Source: Fimbriimonadaceae bacterium (GTDB lineage: Bacteria; Armatimonadota; Fimbriimonadia; Fimbriimonadales; Fimbriimonadaceae). From it: 64,000 bases of DNA. The stretch is taken from the NCBI GenBank assembly GCA_022843485.1, contig JALHNM010000007.1:1-64000 (forward strand). Reading direction: 5' to 3'. Below the pieces are notes generated by a model. That model saw only the letters and a program-made list of their open reading frames with translations. It was not told where the DNA came from and did not search any database. The position numbers and the translations under genes are program-made. Below, piece by piece: positions 28,959-40,240 of the stretch (its first letter is position 1; every line of letters starts with the position of its first letter).

Positions 28959-29951
28959 ATGGTACGCTCCTTCCTCCTTTGCGCCGCACTCGCCTTGCTC
29001 GGAACGTCCGGGTTCGCCCAGGAGGGCGTCCTCGGGAAGAAAGGCGGCGGGGGGGGTGCGCCCAAGGGCACCTCTGACGCCCCCGGGAGTCGGCCGCGAC
29101 CAGAAGCGGGCCCCCGGCGAGGCGCGCCTCAAGAAGGTCGGCCCTCCCGGGTCAACGATGGGCGTCTGGGCCAGGAGCGACCCGTCCCGAACTCGGGCTC
29201 AGTCACGAGTAAGGGCCGGTCTCGGAGCGGCACCGTCCGGTACGGGTCCTCGAACAACCAGGCTCCCGGACGCGAGCCCGTCGTCATCACGAACGCCCCG
29301 GCGGTCGGCTCGAACGGGCGGATCGTGCGCGAGGTCGGCCGAGAGGACCGCGTCCGGGCCGGGCATAGCACCGGGTACCGGAGCGGGTATTGGCACTACG
29401 ACCGGGGCTGGCGCGACGACCGGTTCTGGTACCCGTACTACGGGTTCGCGGTCGGAGACGGGTGCCTGACGTCGCCGTTCTACTACTACGGCCACGTCCC
29501 CGGGTACCTGCAGTACGACCGGGTCCGGTTCGGCTCGTTCGGGTGGTCAGCGTGCACGACTTCGTACGGGTGGGACTCGTCGCGGAGTCGCTTGGGCGAG
29601 GCGGTGGACGAGATCCGGGCAGGTTTCCTGCGGGGCGACGCCGACTACTTCGACGCCCTCTTGCCCAGGGGGTCTTGGGTGACGGTCGAGATCGACTGCG
29701 AAAGCCGGTACCAGGTGAACGGCGACGACTTCTACGACATGCTCCGCGACGTGGTCGAGAGCACTCGGACGGTCGACTACCGAGTGCTGAACGTCTGGCG
29801 CGACCGGAACGAGGCCACCGTCGAAGCCCGGCACACCTTCCGAGACGCCTGGGGGCGCTCGGTCTCCCAACGCCACGTGTTCGGATTGCGGGAGCGACGC
29901 CGCGGGTACGAGATCGTGTACTTCCGCAGCACCCAGGACCGCTGGCGCTAG
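28959..29951 (+). CDS. Secreted protein of unknown function
   Basis: A 330-residue protein with a signal peptide (MVRSFLLCAALALLGTSGFAQ). Residues 25-150 are low-complexity, Gly/Pro/Arg-rich and probably disordered. A Tyr/Trp-rich stretch (YRSGYWHYDRGWRDDRFWYPYYGFAV) follows. The C-terminal 120 residues form a compact domain (ADYFDALLPRGSWVTVEIDCESRYQVNGDDFYDML...VEARHTFRDAWGR), reminiscent of SnoaL/NTF2-like folds, but I cannot assign a family. ATG 28959 is chosen for the signal peptide. Confidence 0.7.
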   Translation: MVRSFLLCAALALLGTSGFAQEGVLGKKGGGGGAPKGTSDAPGSRPRPEAGPRRGAPQEGRPSRVNDGRLGQERPVPNSGSVTSKGRSRSGTVRYGSSNNQAPGREPVVITNAPAVGSNGRIVREVGREDRVRAGHSTGYRSGYWHYDRGWRDDRFWYPYYGFAVGDGCLTSPFYYYGHVPGYLQYDRVRFGSFGWSACTTSYGWDSSRSRLGEAVDEIRAGFLRGDADYFDALLPRGSWVTVEIDCESRYQVNGDDFYDMLRDVVESTRTVDYRVLNVWRDRNEATVEARHTFRDAWGRSVSQRHVFGLRERRRGYEIVYFRSTQDRWR

Positions 29952-29989
29952 GCCCCGGGACGGAGGGGCCCGCGTTTTTGCGGCGCTGG

Positions 29990-30001
29990 TAGCATCTTTC
30001 T
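29990..30001 (+). promoter_or_regulatory. -10 box of a leaderless gene
   Basis: TAGCAT at 29990-29995, then six bases, then the GTG at 30002. No Shine-Dalgarno sequence is present. Confidence 0.45.
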
Positions 30002-30361
30002 GTGCTGTACCGCGCCACCGTTCTCGTGTACGGAGTCATCAACATCCTTGGCGGGGTCATCGGGATGGTCATGGCCAAGAGCCCGATGTCGCTCATCGTC
30101 GGCGGCTTGACGGGGTTGACCCTGATCGGCCTGGGCGTCCTTGCGAAGACGAAGCCGGGGCCCGCCTTCCGGGTCGCAGGGCTCGTGACCCTCGGCCTCG
30201 CGGGGTTCTGGGTGTTCCGGTTCACCGAAGTGACCGCCGCGGGAAAATCGCCGATGATGCCGGTCATGAACCTCGCTTTGGCGGTGATCGTGATGGCTAT
30301 CCTTGCCGCCGGGCACCTGTCGAAAACCCGCACACAAGCCTCCGACGCCAGCGTCGGCTAG
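30002..30361 (+). CDS. TMEM14-like small membrane protein
   Basis: A 119-residue protein with four hydrophobic helices. YGVINILGGVIGMVMAKSPMSLIVGGLTGLTLIGLGVLAKTKP follows the TMEM14/UPF0136 pattern (GG-GY-KA-S-SL-AG), and the later KSPMMPVMNLALAV fits the family's fourth helix. Bacterial members are uncharacterised. GTG start directly after a -10 box, so probably leaderless. The short C-terminal tail is polar. Confidence 0.75.
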   Translation: MLYRATVLVYGVINILGGVIGMVMAKSPMSLIVGGLTGLTLIGLGVLAKTKPGPAFRVAGLVTLGLAGFWVFRFTEVTAAGKSPMMPVMNLALAVIVMAILAAGHLSKTRTQASDASVG

Positions 30362-30405
30362 GTCTGAGCGGCGGGTAATCGGGGGAGAAAAGTTCGCCCG
30401 AAAGG

Positions 30406-30465
30406 TTGCAAACGGGCGTGTCTTTGGTTACAATGGCGAGACCCAGTAGGCCTTCCGACTGGGTC
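30406..30465 (+). promoter_or_regulatory. Subtilase promoter with 5'-end hairpin
   Basis: TTGCAA (30406-30411), a 17-nt spacer and TACAAT (30429-30434). The 8-bp hairpin GACCCAGT (30440-30447) / ACTGGGTC (30458-30465) begins at the predicted first transcribed base and ends 8 nt before the ATG. It could protect the mRNA 5' end or affect translation. Confidence 0.75.
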
Positions 30466-30473
30466 TTCTTGCC

Positions 30474-32087
30474 ATGAAACGCTTCATCCTCCCCCTTCTG
30501 GCCGCGGTCGCGGTCGGAGCGACGGCGGCTCCTCTGGCCGAACACGTGCCGGGCGAAGTCCTCGTCAAGTTCGCGTCGTCGAGCGGCCCTTCGAGTTCGG
30601 CCGCCCACGCCCGCCTCGGCGCTTGGTCGAGGGAAACCCTTCGCCGCCTAGACGTCCAGCGTGTGGCCCTCCCGGGTTGGGTCTCCGTGACGGACGCGGT
30701 GTCCTACTACCGGAGCCTGCCCAACGTTGAGTTCGCCGAGCCGAACTACATCGGCCGGACGTTCCAGGTCACGCCGAACGACCCGAGCTACTCGAGCCAG
30801 TACGGCCTCCAGCGCATCAGCGCTCCGACGGGCTGGACGGTCACGACGGGGAGCACGGGCGTGGTCATCGCGATCATCGACACGGGCGTCGACACCGGGC
30901 ACTCGGACCTCGCGGCCAAGCTCGTCCCGGGCTACGACTTCGTGAACAACGACTCTAACCCGAACGACGACAACGGCCACGGCACGCACTGCGCCGGGAT
31001 CGCCGCGGCGCTCACGAACAACGCGGTGGGCATCGCCGGCGTGGACTGGAACGCCCGGATCATGGGCGTCAAGGTGCTTGGGGCCAGCGGGTCGGGCAGC
31101 TTCAGCGCGATCGCGAACGGGATCACATGGGCCGCCGATAACGGGGCGGACGTCATCTCGCTCTCGCTGGGCGGCTCCTCGGGGTCCTCGACCCTCGAGA
31201 ACGCAGTCAACTACGCTGCGGGCCGTAACGTCGTCATCGTCGCGGCGGCGGGAAACAGCAACACGAGCGCCCTGAGCTACCCAGCGGCATATGCGGCCAC
31301 GATCGCGGTCGGCTCCACTGACCAGAACGACGCCCGCTCCAGCTTCAGCAACTTCGGTGCGAGCTGGGTCGACGTCGCGGCGCCGGGGACGAGCATCCTC
31401 TCGACCTACCCCTCGAACCGCTACGCCACTCTGAGCGGCACCTCGATGGCCACCCCGGCCGTCGCGGGCCTGGCCGGCCTGCTCTGGGCGAAGAACGGTC
31501 TCTCGACTTCCGCCTCGACCATCCGCAGCCAGATCGAGACGACCTGCGACAACGTCGGCACCTGGGTCGCCTACGGCAGGATCAACGCCGCCCGCGCCCT
31601 CGGGTCCGGCGGTGGTGGCGGCGGTGGCGGCTCGACGACGAGCTACTCGCCCTCCGGCGTGCAGGTCTTCCGCGGGTCGGTCGTCGGAGGCTCGTCGGCG
31701 AGCCTCGCCACGAGCGATAACGTCCGCTTCGACCTGCGCAGCACGACGACGGGCTCGACCCGGTACGTCGACTACGACGCGATACTGACCGGCGTCAACC
31801 GGGGCTCGGGCGTGACCCGGATCGACCTCACGGTCGAGAACCAGATGACGATCAGCGGCACGCTGAACGTGTACCTCTACAACTACTCGACCAGTCAGTA
31901 CGTACTGGTCGCCGGGCAGTCGGTGGGGACGGGGGACACGTCGAACACCTACACGGTGACGACGGGCGCCGCGAACTACGTCTCGACTGGCGGAGAGCTG
32001 CGAGTCGGGTTCTACCGAGCCCGGTCCGGTTCGACGAGCTACAACCTGCGTTCGGACTTCGTCCGCGCCACGGTCACGACGAACTGA
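30474..32087 (+). CDS. Secreted subtilisin-family serine protease
   Basis: A 537-residue S8 peptidase. Signal peptide residues 1-22, an inhibitor-I9-like propeptide (EVLVKF...VEFAEPNYIGR, about 25-97), then the catalytic domain with D136 (AIIDTGVD), H169 (NGHGTHCAG), the oxyanion region (AAAGNSN) and Ser near 324 (SGTSMATPAVAG). A run of eight glycines near 380 links to a beta-rich C-terminal domain (about 390-537) that may act in substrate or surface binding. Promoter and 5' hairpin upstream, inverted repeats downstream. Extracellular protease with high confidence; substrate unknown. Confidence 0.96.
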   Translation: MKRFILPLLAAVAVGATAAPLAEHVPGEVLVKFASSSGPSSSAAHARLGAWSRETLRRLDVQRVALPGWVSVTDAVSYYRSLPNVEFAEPNYIGRTFQVTPNDPSYSSQYGLQRISAPTGWTVTTGSTGVVIAIIDTGVDTGHSDLAAKLVPGYDFVNNDSNPNDDNGHGTHCAGIAAALTNNAVGIAGVDWNARIMGVKVLGASGSGSFSAIANGITWAADNGADVISLSLGGSSGSSTLENAVNYAAGRNVVIVAAAGNSNTSALSYPAAYAATIAVGSTDQNDARSSFSNFGASWVDVAAPGTSILSTYPSNRYATLSGTSMATPAVAGLAGLLWAKNGLSTSASTIRSQIETTCDNVGTWVAYGRINAARALGSGGGGGGGGSTTSYSPSGVQVFRGSVVGGSSASLATSDNVRFDLRSTTTGSTRYVDYDAILTGVNRGSGVTRIDLTVENQMTISGTLNVYLYNYSTSQYVLVAGQSVGTGDTSNTYTVTTGAANYVSTGGELRVGFYRARSGSTSYNLRSDFVRATVTTN

Positions 32088-32088
32088 G

Positions 32089-32150
32089 TCTGGGCTGACT
32101 CATCAGGGCCGACCTTCGAGTCCGAGGGTCGACCCTTGAGTTAGCCCAGG
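32089..32150. repeat. Large imperfect hairpin after the subtilase gene
   Basis: TCTGGGCTGACTCA (32089-32102) pairs with 32137-32150 with two mismatches, and an inner imperfect stem (32106-32118 with about 32123-32135) continues it. It overlaps the subtilase 3' end closely. It may serve as a first, T-less terminator or an mRNA 3' stabiliser. Confidence 0.5.
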
Positions 32151-32256
32151 CCGAGTGGTCGGCATTGGGTTTTCAACTCGACTAGACTAGCGAGGCGCCG
32201 GCACCGGCATGGCGTCCTCGGGCAGGGCATGACCGACCCGAAGCACCTCCCTGAGC

Positions 32257-32287
32257 CGCCCGCCCCATTCTCTGGGGCGGGCGTTTT
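32257..32287 (+). terminator. Rho-independent terminator
   Basis: A perfect 10-bp GC stem (CGCCCGCCCC at 32257-32266 with 32274-32283), a 7-nt loop and TTTT at 32284-32287. It ends the subtilase transcript and rules out a start at 32229 for the next gene. Confidence 0.85.
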
Positions 32288-32318
32288 AGGTTATGATCTT
32301 GAGACGGAGGTCTTAACG

Positions 32319-33314
32319 ATGAGTTGGCGAGAAGGTCGAAGCCTCGGCGAGCAGTACGTGAAGGAGGCCCACGACCTCCTGCGCGTCGACGACCACTACA
32401 CCGTCTGCGACGCGAACGGGTTCACCTGGTGGTCGGCGGACTTCGCGACTCGGGTGAGTACGGACCAGGGCGTCTTCCGGCAGTCGCAGTGCCTGTTCCG
32501 GGTCACAGCCGAGACCGACATGCTCAAGGGTCGTGGGCACATGGGCGAGCTCGCGGAGGCGCTGGAGCACGAGATGGACGAGTGCACGTTCAGCGGGCCG
32601 GTCTACGACGCCGGGAGCGACACGATCCGGCTCTACTGCTGCGTCTACGCGAACCTGGAGGAGGCGGTTTGGCTCCGCAAGGCGTTCGCAGCGGCGGTGG
32701 CCCTCCAGGTCGCCGAGGCCTACGACATGTCCCGGCGGCTCGGGCAACGGTTCCGGGCCATCCCGGCGGCCAGCGAGCACCCGACCAACGGCCTGCGAGC
32801 GTCGCACGACCCAGTGATCGACCAGGCCGCCCACTTCTTCCACCCCTCGGGGGACCGGCCTTCCCGGTGGCTCGACGACCCGAATTGGGAGCGGGCCGGC
32901 TGGATCATGGAGCGCGAGGCCCGGACCTTCCAGACCGACCGCCGCTCCGGCCTCTCCGCCTCGTTCGACTGGGGCTGCTCGGAGGGGGCGATCGCGCTCG
33001 AGGTGCGGACGGACGAGCCGCACAAGGCCCTCGGGAACGGGCTCCACGCCACGTTGACCGTACCGATGGCGCTCTCCGCCGCCGCGATCGGGCACCTCGT
33101 GCTCGACCTCAACACCTACGAGAAGGCCGAGTACAAGCGCTGCCACATGCTGGGCTCGTGGTGCGAGCACGGGGGCAAGCTCGCCTACCGGACGTTCTTC
33201 CCCAACGCCCTCTACCACCCCGACACGCTCGAGGACGTGTGCGTGAACATGGCGACCCGGGCGATCTGGGTCGACGAGTGGTTCCAGGAGAAGAAGGCCG
33301 CCGCCGGAAGGTAG
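32319..33314 (+). CDS. Hypothetical protein
   Basis: A 331-residue soluble protein with no signal peptide and no family I recognise. It is acidic and rich in Trp, Cys and His. Residues 60-160 (VFRQSQCLFRVTAETDML...VYDAGSDTIRLYCCVYANLEEAVWLRKAFAAAVALQVAEAYDM) look like an alpha/beta sensory or chaperone-like domain; the second half (SASFDWGCSEGAIALEVRTDEPH...YKRCHMLGSWCEHGG) may repeat the fold. The ATG at 32319 is preferred because GGAGG lies 9 nt upstream and a TATGAT box at 32292-32297 follows a terminator. Confidence 0.7.
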   Translation: MSWREGRSLGEQYVKEAHDLLRVDDHYTVCDANGFTWWSADFATRVSTDQGVFRQSQCLFRVTAETDMLKGRGHMGELAEALEHEMDECTFSGPVYDAGSDTIRLYCCVYANLEEAVWLRKAFAAAVALQVAEAYDMSRRLGQRFRAIPAASEHPTNGLRASHDPVIDQAAHFFHPSGDRPSRWLDDPNWERAGWIMEREARTFQTDRRSGLSASFDWGCSEGAIALEVRTDEPHKALGNGLHATLTVPMALSAAAIGHLVLDLNTYEKAEYKRCHMLGSWCEHGGKLAYRTFFPNALYHPDTLEDVCVNMATRAIWVDEWFQEKKAAAGR

Positions 33315-33321
33315 GGGTCCG

Positions 33322-33705
33322 CTAAATGTCCTCGGACCTAACCGAGCGCTCGCTGATCTTGCTCCAAACGAAGAGGACGATGGCCCCGATCACCGGCGTG
33401 GCGATCGGCAGGGTGTGAAGCACCCTCATAAACCCGCCCCCGCCGAACATATCGACGTACAGCGGGTCGGTGTAGAACTTGCGGGCGGGGTCGAGCCCGA
33501 GCATCGCGCCGATGACGAGGGGGATGAGCGCCGCCCACTTGACCCCTTTGCCGAGCCCGAAGCTCTCGCGCTTGAGACAGATCGCGAAGACGATCAGCGC
33601 CAGGATGAAGGGCACCATGGCGTAGAGGAAGAGCTGGGGGTTCTCGTATCGGCCCGATTCGGACTGGGCGAGGAGCGGCGAGAAGTCTGTGATCCGGATG
33701 TCCAT
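33322..33705 (-). CDS. Small membrane protein of unknown function
   Basis: A 127-residue protein with three hydrophobic segments (residues 28-43, 55-68 and 96-113) and polar ends. No family recognised. It lies 15 nt after the response-regulator gene on the same strand, so the two are probably co-transcribed. It converges with the hypothetical protein at 32319-33314. Confidence 0.65.
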   Translation of the reverse strand: MDIRITDFSPLLAQSESGRYENPQLFLYAMVPFILALIVFAICLKRESFGLGKGVKWAALIPLVIGAMLGLDPARKFYTDPLYVDMFGGGGFMRVLHTLPIATPVIGAIVLFVWSKISERSVRSEDI

Positions 33706-33720
33706 GGGTCGGGAGAGGCT

Positions 33721-34131
33721 CTAGAGGTCGTACCGTTTGGGGCCGTCGGCCCCGCCCGGCCCGCCGCCGAGGATCCGCTTGACGAAGCTGACGAGCTCCA
33801 TCGGGTTGAACGGCTTGGTCAGGTACATGTCGGCACCGTAGTGGTAGCCCTCGAACACGTCCTTGTCCTGCGCCTTCGCGGTGAGCATGATGACGGGGAG
33901 GTCCATCGTTTCGGGCTCCCGGCGGAGCGACTTGAGCACTTCGAAGCCGTCCATGTAGGGCATCATGACGTCGAGGACGCACATGTCCGGCTTCTCGGCC
34001 TTGATCTTCTCGAGGCCCTCCTTGCCGTCGTAGGCCGTGACGACTTGGTAGCCCTGCTTCTCCAGGTTGACCTGGATGAGTCGGACGATATGCCTTTCGT
34101 CGTCGCAGACGAGGATCTTCAAGGGCGGCAT
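33721..34131 (-). CDS. CheY-like single-domain response regulator
   Basis: A 136-residue receiver domain: ILVCDDERHI (acidic pocket), phospho-acceptor Asp in MCVLDVMMPYMDGFEVL, Thr in VIMLTAKAQ, and Lys in MYLTKPFNPMEL. A short Gly-rich tail follows; there is no output domain. The ATG at 34131 has AGGTGAAAG upstream, so the longer frame is discarded. No histidine kinase is adjacent. It could be a diffusible CheY/PleD-type signal carrier. Confidence 0.92.
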   Translation of the reverse strand: MPPLKILVCDDERHIVRLIQVNLEKQGYQVVTAYDGKEGLEKIKAEKPDMCVLDVMMPYMDGFEVLKSLRREPETMDLPVIMLTAKAQDKDVFEGYHYGADMYLTKPFNPMELVSFVKRILGGGPGGADGPKRYDL

Positions 34132-34339
34132 CGAGCTTTCACCTAGGGCCGCTCTGCGCGGCGGGCTGAATGCTACCCGAACCGCCGGGCGGATGGGGAC
34201 TGTAAGGGCCGTCGCCGCTCTGGGGTGCGCGGAACGGCCGCTCCCTGCCCCGGCCGTCCGTCCGCCGGAGACCGCTATGCCAGCTCCCTTGAGGCTTTCG
34301 CCCCCTACGTCGCTGGGAACGCTCACAATACTTGACGAT

Positions 34340-35500
34340 ATGGTGGATATGTCTCGCGCGAGGGTGGTCTTCTTCGTCGGGCTCGCCGGACTTACGGTCG
34401 CTGTCGCCGTCCAGACGAAGGCTCAGGCTGTCCCTCCGCCCCTCCGGATCCTGGTTCACACAGGCGACGTCCAAGCCCGGGGGATGCTGGCGCCTGCGAG
34501 CGAACAGGCCACCAAGGCCCGGGCGGAGAGGCTCGGCTACGACGTGTTCACCGGCGAGGGGGTCACGGTCTTCGTCCCGAAGCCGGCGTGGTCGTCAGAC
34601 CTGGGGGCCATGCTGCTGAACTTCCTCGAGTTGCCCGAACCGGGTCGGCGAAGCGACAGCGAGATCGACGCCGCCCGTCTTGACGTCGCGACCAGACGGC
34701 ACTTCGAGAGGTTCCTTCGTACGACCGGCGTCGGGGGGCAGCTTGGGGCCGACATGCAGGCCGCTCGCTTGACTCGAGTCTCTACGAGCTGGGATACGGT
34801 TCTTGAGTTGCGCCAGGGCTCTAAGGTCGTCCGCCTCCCGGTCGCGGCCCCCACCCTTGCCGCCGCGCTTCGGGGCGAGAAGGTCGCTGTATTGAATCCC
34901 ACTGACCCACAGGAGCTGCTGTCCGAGATTCGGAGGGACGCAGCTGAGACAGCTCCCGAGAAACAGCAGACAGACGGAGACAAAGAGGACGAGAGCACTG
35001 AAAGGGAGTCGCCGGTTGCCCGTCCCGAGCTCTACGGTCTCATGACGGAGGCCTTCGCGGTCTCGACCTCTCGCCGGCTCACCCCTGAGGAGTTCGAGCG
35101 GTACGTCGATTTCGTCAAGGAGCGGCTCCGGCAACGGCGCCTGGACCAGGAGAAGGCACTTCTCGACCGGATCGCCAAGGGTTTCGATGCCCTCTTCGAA
35201 CACCCGCAAGCTCAGACCATCACCGGTGCCACTGGTACTGCGTTCGAGACCCTGCCCCCGGAGCTGCAAGACCTTCTCCTCCAGAACTCATCGTTCCTTG
35301 CCCGAGAGCTCGGACTCGACATTCGGGCGCTCGGGACGGCGGGCCTGCGGGACGCCCTTGCCGGCGTGACGGTCTCGCTCGCTCCCGGCGATCGACGGGT
35401 CTTCATCGGTTTCGAGCTCACCCCAGTGAACACTCCCGATGGTCCTGTCGGCCGTTGGGTCGGATTTACGGCCGACGACGTCTTCGGCAGCAGCCCCTAG
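34340..35500 (+). CDS. Exported protein of unknown function
   Basis: A 386-residue protein with an N-terminal signal or anchor (RARVVFFVGLAGLTVAVAVQTKAQA). Residues 35-85 (RILVHTGDVQARGMLAPASEQATKARAERLGYDVF) are followed by helical, charged regions, and the rest has no recognised motif. Residues 195-225 are Glu/Lys/Gln-rich and probably disordered. A CACAAT box lies 10 nt before the ATG at 34340; ATG 34349 is possible. It diverges from the response regulator. Confidence 0.6.
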   Translation: MVDMSRARVVFFVGLAGLTVAVAVQTKAQAVPPPLRILVHTGDVQARGMLAPASEQATKARAERLGYDVFTGEGVTVFVPKPAWSSDLGAMLLNFLELPEPGRRSDSEIDAARLDVATRRHFERFLRTTGVGGQLGADMQAARLTRVSTSWDTVLELRQGSKVVRLPVAAPTLAAALRGEKVAVLNPTDPQELLSEIRRDAAETAPEKQQTDGDKEDESTERESPVARPELYGLMTEAFAVSTSRRLTPEEFERYVDFVKERLRQRRLDQEKALLDRIAKGFDALFEHPQAQTITGATGTAFETLPPELQDLLLQNSSFLARELGLDIRALGTAGLRDALAGVTVSLAPGDRRVFIGFELTPVNTPDGPVGRWVGFTADDVFGSSP

Positions 35501-35815
35501 GCCTCCGTTCCATCCCCCCTCCGCTGGGGCCCCTGGTCCAACCAGGGGCCCTCATGATTGTGGGGCTCCGGAACATATCTGTGGAACAGGAACTTCAAGG
35601 CCCTGTGCAGAGTCAAGTTGACGTCCCCCACGGGACGAGACCGGACAGTGCGGGTCGAGACAGGGACTATCAGCGGGCCAGGGGCACCTGGGAGGCCTTG
35701 TCCTCGTCTAGCAAGATGGAAGGTAACCGCCTTTCCCGGCCGAGCGGGAGCCCGGTCGGGTACGACAGAGAGAACGAGCCCTTAGGGGCAGGCAAGACCG
35801 AGGAGAACTGAGCAC
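35501..35815. other. Intergenic region upstream of clpC
   Basis: 315 nt with no credible gene. It holds a terminator-like hairpin near its left end and a possible TTGACG at 35612. I see no CtsR or CIRCE operator, so the control of clpC is not evident. Short open frames here lack homology and ribosome sites. Confidence 0.5.
35527..35551 (+). terminator. Terminator-like hairpin
   Basis: A perfect 11-bp stem (GGGCCCCTGGT at 35527-35537 with 35541-35551) and a CCA loop, 27 nt past the stop. The T-tract is weak (TCATGATTG). Confidence 0.65.
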
Positions 35816-38323
<2,508 letters not shown>

Positions 38324-38347
38324 CGGACACGGCCGAGCGAGAATGAG

Positions 38348-38376
38348 CCGGGCGGGGGGAGAGTCCTCCCGCCCGG
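38348..38376. terminator. clpC terminator
   Basis: A GC-rich stem CCGGGCGGG (38348-38356) pairing with 38368-38376, extended inward, then TTCGTCGTT. It lies between convergent genes and can serve both. Confidence 0.75.
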
Positions 38377-38404
38377 TTCGTCGTTCGCGGTGATCGGTCG
38401 GCGC

Positions 38405-40153
38405 TTACTGTGGGTCGCCGAGGATCCATTGGGCGTAGTCGAACTCTTGGCAGAGTTCGGAGTTGAGCGCGGGGCCGGTGCGGGTGAGGGTCGCGCGGGC
38501 GCGGAGTAGGCCGGCGGACGAGATGTAGCGGGTCACGTCGCCGGTCGCCTCGACTACGATGGTCCGCGCGTCCTCCCCGAGCGGTACGATCCGAACGTCC
38601 ACCGGGTCGAAGCGGCCCGCGAAGAAGTCGAACAGTTCGACGCGGCCGTCGAACTGCCCCTGGACAGTCGTCCGCGACCGGACTTCCAGCCGCAGGCTCC
38701 TCGGGTTGAGCACGGGCGCTTGGCCGTAGAACTCGACCTGGACCGGCGGCGCCGGTTGGGCCTGGATGAAGCGGCACACCCGGAGCACGTCGAGATCGAA
38801 CTCGCGCAGGGAGGCGAGGTTGCCCGACTGAACCCGGCCCTGGAGCACCGCGAACCGGTCGACCCGGGCCACCTGGGCGCGGCCGAGGACATGGAGTTGG
38901 GCAAGCCAGAGCTGCGACGGTCCGGGCGGGATCGGCTCCGCAAGGAAGCTGGCACCGACGCCTTGTCCCGACCCGTCGCTCAGAAGGGCGTCCAGCGGAG
39001 GGAACCCGGGGGTGAAGGGCGTCCTGTGAACGGTGAGGCCGGCGGTTGCCCCAAGCGGGAGGCCCTGCAGCTGCACCGCCCAGAACACCCGCTCGTCCGT
39101 CGGCAGGTCGAGGGACGGGACGTCGGCCGTGAGGGCGAATGCACCGGGGATCCGAAGGACGGGGTCGCCGACTCGAACGGGGAGGGCCAGAGGACCGCTC
39201 GACCACAACACCCTCAGCGCCCCGGACCCGAGCACGTTGCTCGCATAGAGCCGAAGGAACCCAACGGGCGTTCCTGAGCCTGCGTCGTACGCTGCGAGCA
39301 GTGGGACTCGGAGCCGACGGACAGTTCGATCCGGACCCTCGATGTTGAGCGGCACCACGATCTCGTCCAGCCCGGAACCCACACCCAGCGGGAACAACTC
39401 GAGATCCTTTGCCTTCCGGCCGTCGAGCGTCTCCGAGTCGTAGGGTACGGCGATCCGCTCGACGGGGCCGCTCCAGAACGAGGCGGTCGTAGTGAACACG
39501 GGGTAGGAGAACGTCCCCGGGCGCTCCTGCCCCCCCCATGCGCTCGGCCCGCTGCCCGTGAAGACCCGGCGCCAGAGCACCCCGGTTGGCCCTTGGGGCT
39601 GGCCGATGGTGACGTTCCCTGCGATCCGCGCACCGGCCAGATTTTGGGTTAGGGGGTCGTTCGGGTCGAACGGTGGGATGCTGAGCAACCCCCCTTGGAA
39701 GGAGAGGGTGTAGGTGAAGTCGGCGGGTACGGAGACGGAAGGGAGCGGGAGGCGTACCACCTCGTCCTCGAGTTGGACGCGGATCGGGCTGGTTTCGTAA
39801 AGCAGAGTCCCGGGAGCGCGCAGAGACGTGCCGTTGCTCCCGGTCACCATCGCCCCGTCGTTGGCGTAGATGCGGAAGACGACGTTCTCGGTCCCCTGGG
39901 GCGGTTCGGCGAAGTTGGCGAGGTAGGAGAACGAGACCTCGGTGAGGACGCGCGGGCCTGCCATGCGGACGCCCGAGCCCCGTTCCGGCCACCGGGTCCA
40001 CTGCGTCGCGGGCGGCTGCCCGAGGAAGTTGCCGGTCGGGCCGGCCGGGCCAAATGAGTTGGTCTGGGCATCGGCCGTCCGCCAAACCGCGGTCTGGGCG
40101 AACGCCGCCGACCCCAGCGCGATGGTGGCGAGGATAAGTGCAGTGCGGGTCAT
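38405..40153 (-). CDS. Secreted protein of unknown function
   Basis: A 582-residue protein with a signal peptide (MTRTALILATIALGSAAFAQ). The mature protein is beta-rich, Pro/Gly-rich and low in Lys, typical of extracellular domains; segments such as VVFRIYANDGAMVTGSNGTSL and YTLSFQGGLLSIPPFDP resemble choice-of-anchor or jelly-roll domains. No enzyme motif is seen. The ATG at 40153 has AGGAG 2-7 nt upstream and gives the signal peptide. No C-terminal anchor is visible. Confidence 0.75.
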   Translation of the reverse strand: MTRTALILATIALGSAAFAQTAVWRTADAQTNSFGPAGPTGNFLGQPPATQWTRWPERGSGVRMAGPRVLTEVSFSYLANFAEPPQGTENVVFRIYANDGAMVTGSNGTSLRAPGTLLYETSPIRVQLEDEVVRLPLPSVSVPADFTYTLSFQGGLLSIPPFDPNDPLTQNLAGARIAGNVTIGQPQGPTGVLWRRVFTGSGPSAWGGQERPGTFSYPVFTTTASFWSGPVERIAVPYDSETLDGRKAKDLELFPLGVGSGLDEIVVPLNIEGPDRTVRRLRVPLLAAYDAGSGTPVGFLRLYASNVLGSGALRVLWSSGPLALPVRVGDPVLRIPGAFALTADVPSLDLPTDERVFWAVQLQGLPLGATAGLTVHRTPFTPGFPPLDALLSDGSGQGVGASFLAEPIPPGPSQLWLAQLHVLGRAQVARVDRFAVLQGRVQSGNLASLREFDLDVLRVCRFIQAQPAPPVQVEFYGQAPVLNPRSLRLEVRSRTTVQGQFDGRVELFDFFAGRFDPVDVRIVPLGEDARTIVVEATGDVTRYISSAGLLRARATLTRTGPALNSELCQEFDYAQWILGDPQ

Positions 40154-40166
40154 AGCTCCTAATCCA

Positions 40167-40222
40167 GAGTCGTTATGGTCACGACTCGGAATTAGTCTAT
40201 CACAGCGCCCAAAGGATTCCAA
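40167..40222 (-). promoter_or_regulatory. Strong promoter with 5'-end hairpin
   Basis: On the minus strand TTGGAA (40222-40217), a 17-nt spacer and TAGACT (40199-40194). The 7-bp hairpin GAGTCGT/ACGACTC (40187-40167) starts at about the first transcribed base. Confidence 0.75.
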
Positions 40223-40240
40223 GCGGGAATCGGGGGGATT

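Noticed and set aside
32229-32318. Upstream ATG at 32229 for the hypothetical protein
   Set aside because: A rho-independent terminator (32257-32287) and the promoter and GGAGG of ATG 32319 lie within this extension.
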